DNA from: Streptomyces achromogenes | Lineage (GTDB): Bacteria; Actinomycetota; Actinomycetes; Streptomycetales; Streptomycetaceae | DNA: 64,000 bases | Direction of reading: 5' to 3' | Assembly (NCBI RefSeq): GCF_030816715.1 | Contig: NZ_JAUSYH010000001.1 | Span: 4,216,001 to 4,280,000 of the forward strand | Shown here: positions 33,648 through 41,821 of the stretch, piece by piece | Layout of the letters: every line of letters starts with the position of its first letter | Position numbering within the stretch: the first letter of the stretch is position 1 | The notes under the pieces: generated by a model | What the model saw: the letters and a program-made list of their open reading frames with translations, nothing else | What the model was told of the DNA's origin: nothing | Databases searched by the model: none | Program-made: the position numbers and the translations under genes

Positions 33648-33890
33648 ATGAGCGAAGACCCGTTCACCTACGTCTACGTGCGTGTCGCCGACCAGGTGGA
33701 GGCGGAGATCCGGGCCGGCCGCCTGCCGCACGGCGCACGCCTCCCCAACGAGCGCGACATGGGCGCCCAGTACGGCGTAGCACCCGGCACCGCGCGGCGG
33801 GCTGTGCAGGAACTCCGTGACCGCGGCCTGGTCGCGACGTTGCCGAACAAGGGTTCGTTCGTGATCGCCCCGCAGACGGATGCCGAATGA
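33648..33890 (+). CDS. GntR-family regulator (KorSA-like, DNA-binding domain only)
   Basis: 80 residues from ATG 33648. It is essentially a bare GntR winged helix: YVYVRVADQVEAEIRAGRLP, HGARLPNERDMGAQYGVAPG and TARRAVQELRDRGLVATLPN. It lacks an effector domain. In pSAM2 the GntR protein KorSA represses transfer and replication, and a similar role is likely here. Confidence 0.8.
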   Translation: MSEDPFTYVYVRVADQVEAEIRAGRLPHGARLPNERDMGAQYGVAPGTARRAVQELRDRGLVATLPNKGSFVIAPQTDAE

Positions 33891-34119
33891 CGGTGTGCAC
33901 GGCATCCTCGGCTGCATGGATTTCCACAACACGGTCCGTGAATGCGCCCGCCGACTCCTCAACACCGCCGACCGGCCGCTGACCATCGCCCACATCGCCG
34001 ACCGGATCGACACCACACCGCTACAAGCCGGCCGCGCCCTCCGCCAACTCGAAGCCGAAGGGGCCGCCACCCGCACCCGCGGACAACGCCCCGCCTACTG
34101 GACCGCCACCCGCCCGTAG
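33880..34119 (+). CDS. Small winged-helix protein
   Basis: 79 residues from ATG 33880, overlapping gntR by 11 bases; ATG 33916 would give 67 residues and cannot be excluded. The text ARRLLNTADRPLTIAHIADR and TTPLQAGRALRQLEAEGAAT is a typical wHTH. Probably a second regulator in the same operon. It converges on the tape-measure gene. Confidence 0.6.
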   Translation: MPNDGVHGILGCMDFHNTVRECARRLLNTADRPLTIAHIADRIDTTPLQAGRALRQLEAEGAATRTRGQRPAYWTATRP

Positions 34120-34126
34120 ACCGGCG

Positions 34127-36925
34127 TCACCTCATCAGCCCGTTCAGCCTGCCCTGCCTCTTCAGCCGGTCGAGGGACATGGTCAGCCAGTTCTCCACCT
34201 CACGCTGCGAACCCAGCACACCGGAGTTCGTGACTTTGACCGTGAGGCTGATGTTCGTCGGACCGGCCGCGGCAGCAGTCCGCATACTCCCCACTCCCAG
34301 CGACGACCACGACGGAGCAGCAGCGGCGGGCCGGGCCGTCGACAGAGTGCCGGCACGAATCGCATCGAACATCGCAGGCCCGTACTCCTGCACACGCCGC
34401 GCCGGAATCACGTACTCCCCGTTCGACACCCGCGCCAGGATCGAATCCGACGTGCCCGTCCCCGCACCCCGCACACGCCCTCCGGACGGGAACCCCACCA
34501 GACCGCCCGTCGCGTACCGGCCCGACGGACCAAGGAAGCTCGCCCCGTCATCACGCTTGTAGTGCGTGACGACGTAGGTGTTCGCGGTCTTCCCGTCGAT
34601 GTTGTTCAACGCCTGCCCGACCGAGTAGATGTTGCCCAGCGCATTGCCCCCCGCCGACACCTCCACCTTGCCGTCCGGGAGCTGCCGCACCTTCAGCCCG
34701 ACATTCTCGAGCGCCTTGATGGCCGCCGCGGACAGCGTGCTGACGGTCACCTTCTTCGCACCCGGAGTCTTGTTGATCTCCGCCTGAACCTGCTTCAGCC
34801 CGGAGATCGCATCCGCCCTCTCCGCCTTCACCAGCGTCGTGATCTTGTCCGGCGTACCGAGGAGGGTGTTGACGTACTCCTGCGCCTTCTTCTTGTTCCC
34901 GTCGAACGCATCCGTGGCGAGCTTCAACATCGTCGCGCGCAGCGTGTTCGACTTCTGCGTCATCGACTCCAGCGACCCGCCCGCCGCGACCCCCGACGCC
35001 AGCAGCTCATCCTGCGCCTTCGCCGCCGCCGACATCGCCTGACCGTTCGCCCGGCCCGCCGCACTGTCGATGTTGAGCGTCGCCCCATGTTCCTTGAAGC
35101 TCGCCGTCAGGGCGTCCAACGAGGACTCGAACCCGATCTGCGCGTCGTATGCACCACGGTTCACATCGTTCAGCGCCTGGATCGCGAGCCGCAGTCCCTC
35201 GGCGCTGGCCTTCTGCACGTCGAGCTTCGCCGACGTCAACTGCGCCTGCGCCCCGAAAATCCCCATCGCAGCGGCCCCATGCTGCTGCTCGAACGTGGCA
35301 TCAGAGACCGCCGACTTGTACGCCTCGAGCTTCGACGTGAACTCCGCCGTGTTCTTCCCGCCCTCCCCGTACTCGGCGGTCAGCCGCTTCACCGCGGCAG
35401 CAGCCACATCCGCCTGACCACTCTTGACCAAACCTGCGAGGGTCTGGTCAATCGCGTCAAGGTTCTCCGTCGCCTCCTTCACCGGCGTGGAATCCCAGCC
35501 CGTCCAGCCGACAAGGAACTGCTGCACCTTGTCCGTCGTCGTCGGGTCCGTCAGCGACCGCACCTTGCCGTACAGGCCGTCGAGGTCGGAGCCGAACACC
35601 TTCGCTGCTTCCCCGGTGGCCTTGCCCGTCGCAGCCAGCTGGCGCAGCGAAGAGGTGAGCGCATCAACATCCGGCGGAGCCTCACGCCCCCGCTGCGCCA
35701 ACTCCGACAAGGCGATGACGAGCAGCCCGATACCCGTACCCGCGACCGCGACCTTCGCCGACCGCGACAGCGCCCCCATAGCCGCGCCGAGACGGGGCAG
35801 CACTCCCGACGCGCCCGCCGCCGCCGTGCGCATCGCGCCGATTCCCGTCGCGAACGCGGTCAGCCCCAGCGAGATCGCCTCCGCCCCGGCCGCCGCGATC
35901 CGCACCGCCTTCAGGGCGAGCGCGAGCTGCAGCATCGTCGTGATCACACCGGGAGGGACGGACGCCACCAGCCCGGCGAACGCGTTCACCAGCGTCAGCA
36001 GTCCCGGGCCGGCGTTCGCGGCGGCCTGCGCGATGTTCGCCAGCGCCTGCACCACGTTCGCCAACGTTTCCTTCACCAACGGCCCGTTGGCGCGGACGTA
36101 GTCCATGAACTCGGAGACCGCGCCGGACACCTTGCCCGTGTCCGCGGTCCTCAGGAAATGCACAAGCCCGTCGTTCGCCTTGGCGAGCGCGCCGGTCGCG
36201 AAGGTGGTGAAGCGGTCGATGAGCGCGTCGAAGCCGGGCGTGTTGATGCTGCCCGCGGCGATCGTCACGAACCGGTCCAGCTGCGTGCTCGTGCCCTGCA
36301 CCAGCGGCGTCAGCTTCGGGAACACCGCAGAGAACGTCTGAAACGCCTTCGTCGCCACCGGCATCGTGTCGCCAGCCAGGGCGTCCGACCAGTTCTGGTA
36401 CTGGTCCTTCAGCGACGACAGGGCGGCGGCCGCGGTGCGGGTGGCGGGCGGCATCTTCTGGATCTGTTTGACGTAGGCGGTCTGTGCCTCGGCGGCCTGC
36501 TTGGAGGTGGCGCCGTGTTCGTCGACGGCGTCCTGATACTTCTTCTCGGCGTCGGCGGCTTCGGTGATCGCGGTGGCCTGTCCGGCTGCGGCCGCACCGA
36601 ACACGCCGACGGCGACCGCTGCCGCGCCCATGCTCGCCGCGATGGGTGCGGCCTGCACGGCGATCGGGATGAGCGCCGGGGCTAGGAGGAGCGCTGCGGA
36701 CTGGATCCCGCTGATCGCTTCGGACACTTTGTCGCTGCTGGTGGTGACCGAGTTGAGGGAGTTGTTGATGGCGCGGGACTCGGACACGAACCGGCCGCGC
36801 AAGTCCCGGAGTCGTCCGTCGGCGTCGCGGGTCAGGCCGCGGATCGCGAGGGCCGCCGCAGTCGTGTCGGCGGTGACGATGATGGTGGCGCTACCGACGA
36901 CACCACCACCCGCAGGGGTGCTCAT
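34127..36925 (-). CDS. Phage tail tape-measure-like protein
   Basis: 932 residues from ATG 36925. It opens MSTPAGGGVVGSATIIVTAD, then long Ala-rich helices and three hydrophobic stretches (AALLLAPALIPIAVQAAPIA near 75-95, GVITTMLQLALALKAVRIAA near 330, GTGIGLLVIALSELAQRG near 400). The C-terminal text GRYATGGLVGFPSGGRV, ARVSNGEYVIPARRVQEYGP and SQREVENWLTMSLDRLKRQG is diagnostic of tape-measure proteins of actinophage siphoviruses. No lytic domain is seen. It is the last gene of the element's minus-strand cluster, and no other tail gene is recognisable. Function in a conjugative element is unknown. Confidence 0.85.
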   Translation of the reverse strand: MSTPAGGGVVGSATIIVTADTTAAALAIRGLTRDADGRLRDLRGRFVSESRAINNSLNSVTTSSDKVSEAISGIQSAALLLAPALIPIAVQAAPIAASMGAAAVAVGVFGAAAAGQATAITEAADAEKKYQDAVDEHGATSKQAAEAQTAYVKQIQKMPPATRTAAAALSSLKDQYQNWSDALAGDTMPVATKAFQTFSAVFPKLTPLVQGTSTQLDRFVTIAAGSINTPGFDALIDRFTTFATGALAKANDGLVHFLRTADTGKVSGAVSEFMDYVRANGPLVKETLANVVQALANIAQAAANAGPGLLTLVNAFAGLVASVPPGVITTMLQLALALKAVRIAAAGAEAISLGLTAFATGIGAMRTAAAGASGVLPRLGAAMGALSRSAKVAVAGTGIGLLVIALSELAQRGREAPPDVDALTSSLRQLAATGKATGEAAKVFGSDLDGLYGKVRSLTDPTTTDKVQQFLVGWTGWDSTPVKEATENLDAIDQTLAGLVKSGQADVAAAAVKRLTAEYGEGGKNTAEFTSKLEAYKSAVSDATFEQQHGAAAMGIFGAQAQLTSAKLDVQKASAEGLRLAIQALNDVNRGAYDAQIGFESSLDALTASFKEHGATLNIDSAAGRANGQAMSAAAKAQDELLASGVAAGGSLESMTQKSNTLRATMLKLATDAFDGNKKKAQEYVNTLLGTPDKITTLVKAERADAISGLKQVQAEINKTPGAKKVTVSTLSAAAIKALENVGLKVRQLPDGKVEVSAGGNALGNIYSVGQALNNIDGKTANTYVVTHYKRDDGASFLGPSGRYATGGLVGFPSGGRVRGAGTGTSDSILARVSNGEYVIPARRVQEYGPAMFDAIRAGTLSTARPAAAAPSWSSLGVGSMRTAAAAGPTNISLTVKVTNSGVLGSQREVENWLTMSLDRLKRQGRLNGLMR

Positions 36926-37269
36926 GACGCCACCTCCCGCGGCAGCACGCCAGCCTCGACGAGGTGGCGCTGCACGTCCCGCACCAGCAGCGGATCCGCA
37001 GTCTTCAAAACCGCGCCGAGCGTTCGCCCATCATGCTCGAGCAGCGGGCGCAGCAGCCGCACCGCCGCCTCAAAATTGCTGCACTGCCACGACATCCGGC
37101 TCAGGTCCGCCCAGCCCGCGTCGAGGACGCCGGGCCTGCGGACGAGGAGCTGCTCGCCGGTCTGCTGCTGCACCTCAGACACGACGGCTTCCACCGCGGC
37201 GTCATGCGCGTAGTTGAGCTCGGCCAGAGCAGCCCGCCCGGCAGCAAGCAGCTGCTCCCGCGCGTTCAC
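36922..37269 (-). CDS. Hypothetical protein upstream of the tape-measure gene
   Basis: 115 residues from GTG 37269, with ATGA overlap to the tape-measure gene and GTGA overlap to the gene before. All-helical: VNAREQLLAAGRAALAELNY, AVRLLRPLLEHDGRTLGAVL. The position recalls tail-assembly chaperones of phages, but no frameshift signal or similarity is evident. Confidence 0.6.
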   Translation of the reverse strand: MNAREQLLAAGRAALAELNYAHDAAVEAVVSEVQQQTGEQLLVRRPGVLDAGWADLSRMSWQCSNFEAAVRLLRPLLEHDGRTLGAVLKTADPLLVRDVQRHLVEAGVLPREVAS

Positions 37270-38144
37270 CGCTGCCCCCGCGCCGACGACCGCGGACACC
37301 CACAGTTCGCGGCCAGCGCGTGACCGCACTTCAGCCGGCCCGGCTTCACGGCCGCACCCGCCCGCCCGTCAACGACCGCCGCATCCCGTTCCAGAGCCCG
37401 GATCGTCTGCGCCATCTGCAGCACGTGCCGCTGATCGCCGCGACGCTTCGCATCCTTCAGTCGTGCCCGCGCGGTACGAAGCCCCGCCGCCACCAGCGCA
37501 CGCCCGTCGTCATCGCCCACAGGCCGCGCCACGGGCGTCACAGGACGACGCTGCACCCACTCCGCAGCCCGCGCCCGCTCGTCCGCCGTAGGGGCCACAG
37601 CAGCCCCAGACGGGGCCACACCGTCCGGATGCACCCGCGCCCGCAACGACGCCCAGTACGGGGCCAGCAGCCCCGGCCCACACGTCCCGCACGGCTGCGC
37701 ACCGAACAGCTCCGCGAACGCCGGCGCGTACTCCACTGGCCGCGTCCCCAGGAACCGGCTGAACTCCACCGCCCGACACCAGCGGCAGCCCCCACCGTCG
37801 GGAACGCCCGCCGCCGCCAACTCCGCCCGCGAGAACAGCGACCGCCACAGAAGAGGCATCGCCGACAGCCGCTCATCAAACGACCTCGGCAGCCCGTTCC
37901 CACGCTCGTGAAGCGCCAGACGCACACGCTTCGCCACCGACACCGGCGTCTCTCGCACCCGCGCCAGAGCAGCAATCTTCTCCCGCGTTCGCGCCTGGTG
38001 GTACGCCTCGACGCCCTCGCGGGAGAACCGGCGCGGACCGTCCCCGCCGAGCGCAGGCAGGCGCCCCTCACGGGCGGCACGGTCGACAGCTTCGCGGGAG
38101 ACACCGAGGTACGCCGCGGCCCCGGCGGCGGTGAGTTCGTCCAT
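37266..38144 (-). CDS. Hypothetical protein with N-terminal HTH and Cys-rich centre
   Basis: 292 residues from ATG 38144. Residues 1-50 (LTAAGAAAYLGVSREAVDRA, GPRRFSREGVEAYHQARTR) form an excisionase-type HTH. A central part has CRWCRAVEF and CGTCGPG; the C-terminus has CGHALAANCGC, so zinc binding is likely. The tail ARLKDAKRRGDQRHVLQMAQ is helical. Function unknown; its place beside the tape-measure gene suggests phage origin. Confidence 0.65.
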   Translation of the reverse strand: MDELTAAGAAAYLGVSREAVDRAAREGRLPALGGDGPRRFSREGVEAYHQARTREKIAALARVRETPVSVAKRVRLALHERGNGLPRSFDERLSAMPLLWRSLFSRAELAAAGVPDGGGCRWCRAVEFSRFLGTRPVEYAPAFAELFGAQPCGTCGPGLLAPYWASLRARVHPDGVAPSGAAVAPTADERARAAEWVQRRPVTPVARPVGDDDGRALVAAGLRTARARLKDAKRRGDQRHVLQMAQTIRALERDAAVVDGRAGAAVKPGRLKCGHALAANCGCPRSSARGQR

Positions 38145-38365
38145 GTCGCGGACGGTAGAACCACACCCACGAAGATCATTCCGGTGGTTCCGGAAGGACC
38201 CTTACGGAAGCAGGCCTATCCTCCGAGCACGCTGCACGTCCGAGCCGGCGCGATACCCGGCACCAGACAGCAGCCAGGGCCGTCCGGTGTACGACGGGCG
38301 GACCGCACCAGGCCCGCCCCGACACGCTCAGGCACGGCGTCCTCCCGGGGCGGGCCCCCGTGCGA

Positions 38366-38728
38366 CTACGGCCGCCAGATGCGGGTCTGCGCCAACGACC
38401 TCGAACGCCACGGCCTGAGCCCACCCGCCGGCACCACCGGCTCCTCCCGCGCACGCCACCCCGAACGCGCACGCTCCCGCGCCAACGGGCTACTGAAGCC
38501 ATACGGCAGACGCCACGCCCCCGACCGAACAGGCTCCTCCGCCCGCTGCTGCGCCCTACGCGCCCGCACAGCCGCCCGCCCCTCCTCCTCCGCCCGCTCC
38601 ATCTGCTGACGCTTCAGCGCGCTGTACGCCGCCGCCACCGCCTCGAACTCCTCCACCCGCCCCTGACGGCGCAACCTCACCATCACCCGCCGCATCCGCG
38701 CCAACCGCTCCGCCGCATCCTCAGCCAT
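38366..38728 (-). CDS. Hypothetical helical protein
   Basis: 120 residues from ATG 38728, overlapping the upstream gene by 8 bases. Very Arg-rich, with MAEDAAERLARMRRVMVRLR then EFEAVAAAYSALKRQQMERA. Likely coiled coil and nucleic-acid-binding. A 220-bp gap follows before the next gene. Confidence 0.55.
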   Translation of the reverse strand: MAEDAAERLARMRRVMVRLRRQGRVEEFEAVAAAYSALKRQQMERAEEEGRAAVRARRAQQRAEEPVRSGAWRLPYGFSSPLARERARSGWRAREEPVVPAGGLRPWRSRSLAQTRIWRP

Positions 38729-39353
38729 CCCTACCGTCCTCCTCATCAACCTCGGCGAGCAGCGCCTCGACGTCGATGCCCTCATCCGCCGTCAGATCCC
38801 GCAACCGCTCCTCCATCACCACCCGCGGATCCGCCAGCACCTCGCTGTCAACAATTGTGGACACCGGCACAGGCGGCTCCCCGCCCGACAACCGCGCCAC
38901 CGCCGCAGCCACCGCCAACAGGCGCTGCCCCTCATCCAAGCCGAGCACCTCCAGAGCCGCAGCAATCGCGTCCGCCACCGCCTCACCCTCAACATCAGCA
39001 CGCCGCGACAACGTCACCGCAATCGGCTCCGTCGCATCCAAACCCAGCAGCTTCCTACGAGACTCCGACAGCCGGGCCAGCCGATCAATCGCCCTCAGCT
39101 TCACCTCGTCACCCTCCGCCCCGTCCAACACCTCATAGGCGCGGAACGTAAGGTCGTTCAGCCGCGCGGCCTCCAACTCCCGAAACTCCGACGCCACCGG
39201 AGTCACCAGCTCAGCAAGCGCCGCGGTGATCCGGTCGGACACGCCCTGATGCGAAAGCCCGACACGGGCGCCGATCGCACGCAGCGACAAGCCGGCGCAG
39301 CGCAGACGGAGGATCTCCTCGTCCTGCACGGCACGGGCGGGATCGGTCTTCAC
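38721..39353 (-). CDS. Terminase-small-subunit-like HTH protein
   Basis: 210 residues from GTG 39353, with GGAGGTG eight bases upstream. Residues 10-50 contain LRLRCAGLSLRAIGARVGLS and HQGVSDRITAALAEL, an HTH; then AIDRLARLSESRRKLLGLDA, the segment typical of phage small terminases. The C-terminus is acidic. It may bind the element's or a phage's packaging site; a regulator is the alternative. No large terminase gene is seen. Confidence 0.55.
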   Translation of the reverse strand: MKTDPARAVQDEEILRLRCAGLSLRAIGARVGLSHQGVSDRITAALAELVTPVASEFRELEAARLNDLTFRAYEVLDGAEGDEVKLRAIDRLARLSESRRKLLGLDATEPIAVTLSRRADVEGEAVADAIAAALEVLGLDEGQRLLAVAAAVARLSGGEPPVPVSTIVDSEVLADPRVVMEERLRDLTADEGIDVEALLAEVDEEDGRDG

Positions 39354-39434
39354 AGGCACCTCCGGTTGACACTGGCAGGTTGACACGCGCGAAAGTCCCG
39401 GCCGTCCGGGAGACGACCGGGCCCGGCCGGCTCC

Positions 39435-39770
39435 TCACCCGTCGCCGCGCTCATCCCGCTCACGAGCCTCGTCGATCTGGCGGGCCAGCTCCTCACGCGC
39501 GTACTTGTTGTGCGCCAACGTGATGTGCAACTCCTCGGTAAGCGACGGGCCATCGTCGTCGTCCGCCAGCAGCGCTCCCGCCTTCTGAGCGACCCAGATC
39601 GGCCAGCGCGGACCGACGATCACGTCGAGGACGTTGCGGAGCTCACGGGCCCCGTACAAGGCCATGTCGGCGCAGGCCGGATCGCCGGCGGCGAGGTGTT
39701 CCGGGATGCTCGCCTCGAGCTCGGCGATACGGCCGGCCATGGTCAGGATGATCTGCTCTTGCGGTTCCAC
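39435..39770 (-). CDS. Hypothetical phage/element protein
   Basis: 111 residues from GTG 39770, RBS GGAGGAG. Acidic and helical: ILTMAGRIAELEASIPEHLA, ACADMALYGARELRNVLDVI, then PRWPIWVAQKAGALLADDDD. No domain recognised. Confidence 0.6.
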   Translation of the reverse strand: MEPQEQIILTMAGRIAELEASIPEHLAAGDPACADMALYGARELRNVLDVIVGPRWPIWVAQKAGALLADDDDGPSLTEELHITLAHNKYAREELARQIDEARERDERGDG

Positions 39771-39826
39771 GATGCTGCTCCTCCGTCGGGGCGCCCGGCC
39801 GCCGGTCGACAGCCGGGCCCAAGTGG

Positions 39827-40261
39827 TCACTTCCGGTTGACCCGCCGCTGCCACGCCTCCGCAGCAGCCGCGTCCTGCTCCGCCTTACCGTCGGCGGCCC
39901 GCGCCTCCAGCAGCGCCGGATACTCGCCCCGGTCCGCCTCCGCCAACACCGCCAAAACGTCCGCGTGACAGGGCTCCGGTGCGCACCAGCAGGCCAGGGT
40001 GGAGCCGCGCAGCAGCTGCACACAGGCGAGCAGGGTCGGCTCACTGAGTAGGTGCCGGCAGTACGCGGAGACGGCCGCCTCGTTGCTGCCGAGCGCCTTC
40101 ACGGAGTACGGATTCGCAAGCGGGTGAGCGCGCAGGTCCCAGCTTCCGGCGCGGCGGGGTGCCATCCGCCGGCCGACGTAGACGAGCCCTTTGGGTGCGT
40201 GCTCGAGGCGGGGGCCGTAGTCGTGGATGCGGCCCTTGAGGTTGATGACGGTGGTGGGCAT
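39827..40261 (-). CDS. DUF4326-domain protein
   Basis: 144 residues from ATG 40261 with AAGGAG upstream. TVINLKGRIHDYG, GLVYVGRRMAPRRAGSWDLR, ANPYSVKALGSNEAAV and LACWCAPEPCHADVLAVL are the hallmark blocks of DUF4326, a small Cys/His-bearing family carried by phages and mobile elements. Function unknown. Confidence 0.78.
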   Translation of the reverse strand: MPTTVINLKGRIHDYGPRLEHAPKGLVYVGRRMAPRRAGSWDLRAHPLANPYSVKALGSNEAAVSAYCRHLLSEPTLLACVQLLRGSTLACWCAPEPCHADVLAVLAEADRGEYPALLEARAADGKAEQDAAAAEAWQRRVNRK

Positions 40262-40334
40262 CGGGTTCTCCTTCGTGGTGTGCTGAGGGGTGGCCGGCCC
40301 GCATTCCCCGCGGGCCGGCCGTTTGGTGTGCGGG

Positions 40335-40643
40335 TCAGTCGGTGTACGGAACGGGCTTCGGGTACGCGTCGATAAGGCGCTGCCACACGGCGGGGATCCC
40401 GTAGTCGTAACCACCGGCCAGCTGCTCGGCGATCACCGCAGCGGCCCGCTTCGCCGCAGCAAGGTTCGGCCGGGGCTCCGCCTTCGCGTGGAAGTACGAG
40501 CAGAACGAGGCGACGGACGCATTGCCCGCGCCCTGGTCGGCCCACGACTCGGGGGCTTCGCCGGAGAGGGCGAGCCAGGTGGCGGGCTTGTCGCAGAAGT
40601 GGCCGGGCTCGATCTCGTAGTCGCAGTTCTCGCTGAGGTGCAT
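40335..40643 (-). CDS. Hypothetical element protein
   Basis: 102 residues from ATG 40643, RBS AAGGAG. It has NCDYEIEPGHFCDKPATWLA at the start (C-x9-C with His) and SVASFCSYFHAKAEPRPNLA in the middle, a possible metal site. Unknown function. Confidence 0.62.
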   Translation of the reverse strand: MHLSENCDYEIEPGHFCDKPATWLALSGEAPESWADQGAGNASVASFCSYFHAKAEPRPNLAAAKRAAAVIAEQLAGGYDYGIPAVWQRLIDAYPKPVPYTD

Positions 40644-40696
40644 GTCGGTCTCCTTCGGGTTGGGCCGGCCGCCGGTCGACGGCCGGAAGGCTGGGG

Positions 40697-41005
40697 TCAG
40701 TCGGCGGTGGTGTCGGGCACGGAGACGTGTCCGGATCCGGACACGTCTCGGAGGTCGTCCGAGCACCAGGGGTCGTGGGTGATCTGCTCGTGCGTTTCGG
40801 CGGTGCCGTTGCAGCCGTCGCAGAAGGCGCGCCGCTCCTCGGCTTCGGCCAACGCGCGCAGTTTCGCCGCGTGCCGTCGTGCGAGGCCGGCGCGGCGGGC
40901 TTCGGCGAAACCCGCCCTCCGCTCCCGCGCCGCCTGCACCTTGACGCGGGCGGCTTGGATCCGCCGCTGAATCTCCAACTCGACATGGCTGGTCGACTCG
41001 GTCAC
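40697..41005 (-). CDS. Arg/Ala-rich helical protein
   Basis: 102 residues from GTG 41005, GTGA overlap with the SEC-C gene. A long basic helix (ELEIQRRIQAARVKVQAARE through RRHAAKLRALAEAEERRAFC) ends in CDGCNGTAETHEQ, a single zinc-knuckle-like group. Likely nucleic-acid-binding. Confidence 0.6.
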   Translation of the reverse strand: MTESTSHVELEIQRRIQAARVKVQAARERRAGFAEARRAGLARRHAAKLRALAEAEERRAFCDGCNGTAETHEQITHDPWCSDDLRDVSGSGHVSVPDTTAD

Positions 41006-41628
41006 GACGGCTCCCCTCCGTGACAGCGCTTGAAGCGGCGACCCGAGCCACACGGACACGGGCTCTTGCGGCTGATGGGACGGACCTCGTCGGCGGCCTG
41101 GACGACATCGTTCGTCGCCGCGTCCGCGCACGCCTGACACAGATGCCCGCTCAGACTGAGCGGCCCGAGCGTCGTCAGGTACGGGGTCACGACCTTCGTG
41201 TACACACCGCACCCGTCACAGTGGTTGTCCCACCGGAATCCCACAGCCTTCGCATGCTGGTCGACCTTGGCCAGACAGGCGGGCTCCAGGCAGACCAGGG
41301 ACGGCGGGTCGCAGTACAGCAGCACCGGGCGGATCTGCCGGGAGTGCTCGCACAAGTCGGTGATGCCCGCGGAGACGGCGGCGAGGAGCATCTTCACCAC
41401 GGGGCGGAGCATGCGCTTACGGAGTGCGATGTCCTCGGGTGGCGCACCCAGGTAGGCCCAGCCGCCGAGGGCGACGGCGGAGAGGGCGATGTCGCTGCCG
41501 ATGCCGGCCATGTCGCGGGTGGCGGCGTTCAGCTGGTCGAGGGTCCCTACGGGGATCGTGTCCGTGCCGGGCATGGCGTTGAAGAGGGCGTCAAGCTGAT
41601 CGTCGTCGAGGAACGTGCGGTCGGGCAT
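41002..41628 (-). CDS. SEC-C-motif protein
   Basis: 208 residues from ATG 41628, RBS AGGAACC. The C-terminus CPCGSGRRFKRCHG is a textbook SEC-C zinc motif, found in SecA and many stand-alone proteins. The centre has CLEPACLAKVDQHA and HCDGCGVY, more potential zinc ligands. Helical N-terminus. Role unknown. The iteron array lies directly upstream. Confidence 0.72.
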   Translation of the reverse strand: MPDRTFLDDDQLDALFNAMPGTDTIPVGTLDQLNAATRDMAGIGSDIALSAVALGGWAYLGAPPEDIALRKRMLRPVVKMLLAAVSAGITDLCEHSRQIRPVLLYCDPPSLVCLEPACLAKVDQHAKAVGFRWDNHCDGCGVYTKVVTPYLTTLGPLSLSGHLCQACADAATNDVVQAADEVRPISRKSPCPCGSGRRFKRCHGGEPS

Positions 41629-41653
41629 GAGGGGTTCCTGTTCTAGGTGGCCT

Positions 41654-41821
41654 CACCTTCCGCATCTTCGTAGTGACCTGCGTTTTCTCTCCCGCACCTT
41701 CGCCTCGCCTTCGCCTCACCTTCCCCACCTTCGAAGGTGGGGATCTTCTAGAAGATGAGGGGAAGGTGGGGGGAAGATGAGGGGGATATATATGCAGGTC
41801 AGTAGGAAGATGGGGAAGATG
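41654..41821. repeat. Iteron array centred on two adjoining perfect palindromes (candidate origin or master operator)
   Basis: Eleven copies of the heptamer GAAGRTG occur in 168 bp. Five are inverted (CAYCTTC) at 41654, 41663, 41695, 41717 and 41726; six are direct at 41733, 41751, 41762, 41773, 41806 and 41815. At the centre CCCCACCTTCGAAGGTGGGG (41723-41742) and ATCTTCTAGAAGAT (41743-41756) are perfect, adjoining palindromes. The outer arms CACCTTCCGCATCTTC (41654-41669) and 41806-41821 are inverted copies at 14 of 16 bases. An AT-rich GGATATATATGC lies at 41785. The right arm forms the 3' codons of the RecA-fold ATPase gene. Confidence 0.8.

Noticed and set aside
41654..41821. CRISPR array
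   Set aside because: The repeated unit is only 7 bp, occurs in both orientations and has no uniform spacers; it is an iteron or operator array. No CRISPR array or cas gene was seen in the window.
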